Shown piece after piece: positions 61,335 to 64,000 of a DNA stretch of 64,000 bases. Location of the stretch: positions 109,499,354-109,563,353 of the forward strand of contig CM063503.1 of NCBI GenBank assembly GCA_032207245.1. Direction: 5' to 3'. A program made the position numbers and the translations under genes. The notes under the pieces were generated by a model. That model was not told where the DNA came from. It worked only from the letters and a program-made list of their open reading frames with translations, and made no database searches. The stretch's first letter is position 1; every line of letters begins with the position of its first letter. This DNA is from Pardosa pseudoannulata (lineage: Eukaryota; Arthropoda; Arachnida; Araneae; Lycosidae).

Positions 61335-61911
61335 TATATTTAAAGAACTACCATTATTTCCTATTACTTAGAGAATTAGCGAATAGGAAAAGGGCAAACA
61401 GCATGGTTTCTAGTCAAGAAGTAAATAGCAATATTTAGAAAAATATAAGTTTATATGTAGCTATTTTCCTTCGTTTACAAACAAGCAAAATTTGTTCTCG
61501 ACTTTCCAATCAAAATTACAGAAGAATAAATAATTGTTAAATTTCAGTTGTAATTATATTAATCTTTGATGTTCATTATTTCAATTATTTCCTCTCATAC
61601 ATTTATAAATTAAACCTTAATTGATTCATTTATTACAATAACTTTATGCATGATATCAGAGCAGTTTCCCTTTTTCTTTAAATTTCAGTAGCAGTAATCA
61701 ATAATAATACTGTTAATATATTTAAATGGGATGTCTTTGTTTTTAAAGATGCAGCCTGTAATTTATACTATTGATTAAGTATTTAAAGTCAGTTTGCCTC
61801 TTCTTAGGCAAGAGAGAAAAGGAAACTAAATCCAGTATTTTATAACAAAATCATAAAATACAAGATAGAAGAAAAGTGTTATCTCACAAAAAAATTTAAA
61901 TATTAAATATC
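61335..61911. other. AT-rich noncoding DNA up to the assembly gap
   Basis: Nothing recognised. Confidence 0.5.
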
Positions 61912-62011
61912 NNNNNNNNNNNNNNNNNNNNNNNNNNNNNNNNNNNNNNNNNNNNNNNNNNNNNNNNNNNNNNNNNNNNNNNNNNNNNNNNNNNNNNNNN
62001 NNNNNNNNNNN
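61912..62011. other. Assembly gap, 100 N
   Basis: Exactly 100 N, the usual placeholder for a gap of unknown size. The distance and orientation between the two sides are not certain. Confidence 0.99.
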
Positions 62012-62012
62012 T

Positions 62013-62540
62013 GATCATAGAGAATACTTTAATGATTTTACTCCGATTTTTACTGACGGTTCGAAGTCCAGGGACTCTGTGGGCTGCGCTTATGTTATAA
62101 ACGGAAGCATTTGCAGTCATAATTTGCATCCCGCCTTTTCTATCTTCTCAGCTGAAATTATCGCTATTATAAAAGCCTTGCAGCACCTGACCCGCCATCA
62201 GAAATGGAATTTTATTTTTTATGTCGATTCTCTTGGTGTTTTAAAGTCTTTGTCAGCCCCAACCTCCACAAGTAACCCTTATATATTCCGGATACTGTAT
62301 CTCTATGACAGTCTTACCTCTCTGGGTTTCAACGTACACTTCTGCTGGGTACCATCTCATGTCGGTATTAAAGGAAATTAAGTAGCTGGCAATGCCGCAA
62401 AATTGGCAAATAATCAACTAGACTTTAAAATTCCTTATTGTGAAATCTAGAAATACGTTACAAAAATTGTCTATGGCAAATGGCAGAACATGTGGGACCA
62501 AGAAACAGGAAATAAGCTGCATAACCTAAAACCACCTACC
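62013..62540 (+). pseudogene. Old Jockey ORF2 RNase H relic, plus strand
   Basis: Opens beside the gap with FTPIFTDGSKS (first RNase H Asp), then FSAEIIAIIKAL (Glu), YVDSLG (Asp) and HFCWVPSHVGIKGN. A stop replaces the Glu of the usual GNE, and the last catalytic Asp region reads VAGNAAK, so the domain is dead. A second stop follows CEI. The sequence ends at NKLHNLKPP where the Jockey-2 element begins at 62541. Its 5' part is lost in the gap and its 3' part should lie beyond the window, after Jockey-2. Confidence 0.9.
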
Positions 62541-62591
62541 CCTCAGGGGGTTTACCTACTTTAGGTAAACACGGGTGTCGCAATCCCGAGG
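62541..62591 (+). promoter_or_regulatory. 5'-terminal folded leader of Jockey-2
   Basis: Same 51-nt layout as Jockey-1: CCTC/GAGG and GGGG/TCCC outer stem with bulged A5, inner stem GTTTACCT/AGGTAAAC over a 5-nt loop. Relative to Jockey-1, pair 13-27 changes C-G to U-A and pair 16-24 changes U-A to C-G, while pair 9-44 changes G-C to G-U. All keep pairing. A C/T-rich stretch follows, as in Jockey-1. Confidence 0.78.
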
Positions 62592-63121
62592 TACCCCAGC
62601 GATCTTTTATCTCTTTTCCCCTCCTCTTGTCTCCTACTTTATATTTTCCCTTTTCTCCCTCGTTGTGGTTACCTCTTCGGAGGTGAGGGCTTTTCTCGTG
62701 ATGCTATGTTCCGTCCTGAACATAGCCTCTCGCGAACTGTTAACTGCCCACGTGTTTGCCGTGCGTGGAGACCCGTGTCCCCGGAAATGAGGATCCTGGT
62801 AATTGAGGGGACTTCCCGTGGGGGAAATCATCTTTTATGGAATTTCCATTTTGGCGGGGAGTTTCCAACACGTTGCTTTGGCCTCGGCTTCGTGTAAACG
62901 GGAGGTACATACTGGTCCATGTGTATCAATCGGCTGGTCGACTTTCGGCTTGGACTAAGTGAGCGGCGTACTTTCTGGGTCATTGCGTTAAGGGTGGTAG
63001 TGGCTTCAGAAGTACCTGTGAACGTATAGATCCCGGTTAGCACTGGTGCAGGGTTCTGCATCCCCTTGTTGGGCTCCGAGGTGGGTGGTGCCGCCGGGGT
63101 CCGAATTTACTTTCCTTTATC

Positions 63122-64000
63122 ATGGCTTCTTTTCCCCCCACTCAAAACTCTCTTGAGCAACAAAATGTCAACGTCGTTAATAGTAGCACACGTTTTTTTA
63201 TTGTGAAAAAATTAACAGCAGATAGTTTTCGGCCTATATCCCCTTTCGTCATACACAAAGCTTTAAAATCCTCCATTGGTGACGTAGAATCAGTTAAAAA
63301 ACTAAATTCTGGTGACCTGTTAATAAAAGTTTTTAATGCATCTCAAGCTAAAGCTCTCATATCTCGTACAACTCTAGGCTCATTCTCAGTCATAGTTTTG
63401 CCCCACAAGACTTTAAATTATTCAAAAGGCGTAATCTCAGAATCAGATCTATTTACCTCGTCTGAGGATGAAATATTAGAAAATCTCAGAGACCAAGGAG
63501 TAACTCACGTAAAACGCATCACGATTCGCCGTGGTGGAGATCTACAAAAAACTAAACATGTAATACTAACATTCAATAGCCCGAATCTCCCATCATATAT
63601 TAATGCAGCTTACCTCCGTTGTCCAATACGCCCGTATATTCCTAACCCCTTACGCTGTTTTCAGTGCCAACGGTTTGGCCATTCAAAGCTGTCGTGTCGT
63701 GGAGCCATTACCTGCGCTCGTTGCGCAGAAGTTGGCCACGACTCTGAAAACTGTCAGAAGGTTCCGTTATGTATAAATTGTAAAGGGGCTCATCCATCTT
63801 TCTCCCGCTCTTGCCCTTCCTGGCAGATGGAGAAAGAAATTCAGACTCTGAAGATAAAAAATAGCATATCTTATCCCGAGGCCCGTAAATTGATACTCTC
63901 ACGTACACCTAAGCCTGGTATCTCATATTCAACGGCTTTAAATCCCAAGACCGTAAAATCTATAGCCGTACAAACCGAATTTTCCCAGTCCTCTATTCTC
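63122..64000 (+). CDS. Jockey-2 ORF1 (gag-like zinc-knuckle protein), partial at window edge
   Basis: Open for 293 codons from ATG 63122 to the last base, with no stop or frameshift. The full protein should be about 415 residues by comparison with Jockey-1. N-terminal half: STRFFIVKKLTADSF, SGDLLIKVF, RITIRRGGD. Then three zinc knuckles: residues 179-192 CFQCQRFGHSKLSC, 198-211 CARCAEVGHDSENC (both C-X2-C-X4-H-X4-C) and 217-231 CINCKGAHPSFSRSC (C-X2-C-X3-H-X6-C). It binds element RNA in a ribonucleoprotein with ORF2 by analogy with the family. The start is supported by an in-frame TAG upstream near 63028 and the matching ATGGCT in Jockey-1. The intact frame suggests a young copy. Confidence 0.93.
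   Translation, partial: MASFPPTQNSLEQQNVNVVNSSTRFFIVKKLTADSFRPISPFVIHKALKSSIGDVESVKKLNSGDLLIKVFNASQAKALISRTTLGSFSVIVLPHKTLNYSKGVISESDLFTSSEDEILENLRDQGVTHVKRITIRRGGDLQKTKHVILTFNSPNLPSYINAAYLRCPIRPYIPNPLRCFQCQRFGHSKLSCRGAITCARCAEVGHDSENCQKVPLCINCKGAHPSFSRSCPSWQMEKEIQTLKIKNSISYPEARKLILSRTPKPGISYSTALNPKTVKSIAVQTEFSQSSIL

Larger units (their letters stand above)
62541..64000 (+). mobile_element. Jockey-2 LINE, 5' end to window edge
   Basis: The 5' end CCTCAGGGGGTTTACC coincides with the 5' end of Jockey-1, so it is a complete 5' terminus and not a random truncation. A 581-nt 5' UTR is followed by an undamaged ORF1 to the window edge. It is a different subfamily from Jockey-1: the 5' UTRs align well only over the first 50-60 nt, while the old copy at 49927 matches it throughout. 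Inserted into an old Jockey RNase H region. ORF2 and the 3' end lie outside. Confidence 0.92.

Noticed and set aside
61896..62129. Open frame across the N gap
   Set aside because: Most of it is translated N; the real coding strand there is plus (RNase H relic).
62541..62591. HDV-like or hammerhead ribozyme at the Jockey 5' end
   Set aside because: The strands are nested, not double-pseudoknotted as in the HDV fold, and no hammerhead core is visible. I keep the fold as a structure without assigning catalysis.

Overview
The window is eukaryotic, AT-rich and assembled with a 100-N gap. It holds no host protein-coding gene that I can support. Everything recognisable is repetitive: a 26-kb tandem satellite, many copies of one Jockey-clade non-LTR retrotransposon group (LINE), piggyBac-type DNA transposons and their MITEs, and tRNA-derived SINEs. 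Jockey and piggyBac content, AT bias and many (TA)n tracts fit an arthropod. An arachnid is my guess from the look of the Jockey proteins; the sequence does not prove it.

Layout. 1-18 kb: AT-rich intergenic or intronic DNA with SINE relics, six 5'-truncated LINE 3' ends plus one possible related copy (nearly all minus strand, most with target-site duplications), three long (TA)n tracts, two small TTAA-flanked MITEs, and a 1.9-kb internally deleted piggyBac (13992-15899). 17.75-18.09 kb: complex AT microsatellite. 18.09-44.33 kb: uninterrupted head-to-tail satellite with a 174-bp monomer, about 150 copies, broken once by a 70-bp insertion that is mostly poly(A). 44.3-48.3 kb: unannotatable AT-rich DNA. 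48.3-49.9 kb: the 5' UTR and ORF1 of an old Jockey copy, split by a younger truncated copy. 50.8-52.6 kb: a decayed piggyBac transposase carrying three tiny retro-insertions. 52.7-60.9 kb: more LINE ends, then a full-length Jockey element (54243-60496, minus strand, 14-bp target-site duplication) inserted into an older Jockey copy. 62.0-64.0 kb: an old Jockey RNase H relic on the plus strand, interrupted by the 5' end of a second full-length-type Jockey element whose ORF1 is open to the window edge.

How the parts relate. The Jockey elements supply ORF1 (zinc-knuckle nucleic-acid-binding protein) and ORF2 (endonuclease, reverse transcriptase, RNase H, C-terminal zinc finger). The many short fragments are abortive products of the same machinery. 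They end in a (CCAA)n-type tail instead of poly(A).

Most notable: (1) three Jockey copies share a 51-nt 5'-terminal RNA fold supported by several compensatory base changes; (2) the satellite is a candidate centromeric or pericentromeric repeat with internal dyads and variant patterns that cross monomer boundaries; (3) 35-49 bp micro-insertions with target-site duplications, tail-to-tail LINE insertions, and a strong minus-strand bias of the retroelements.
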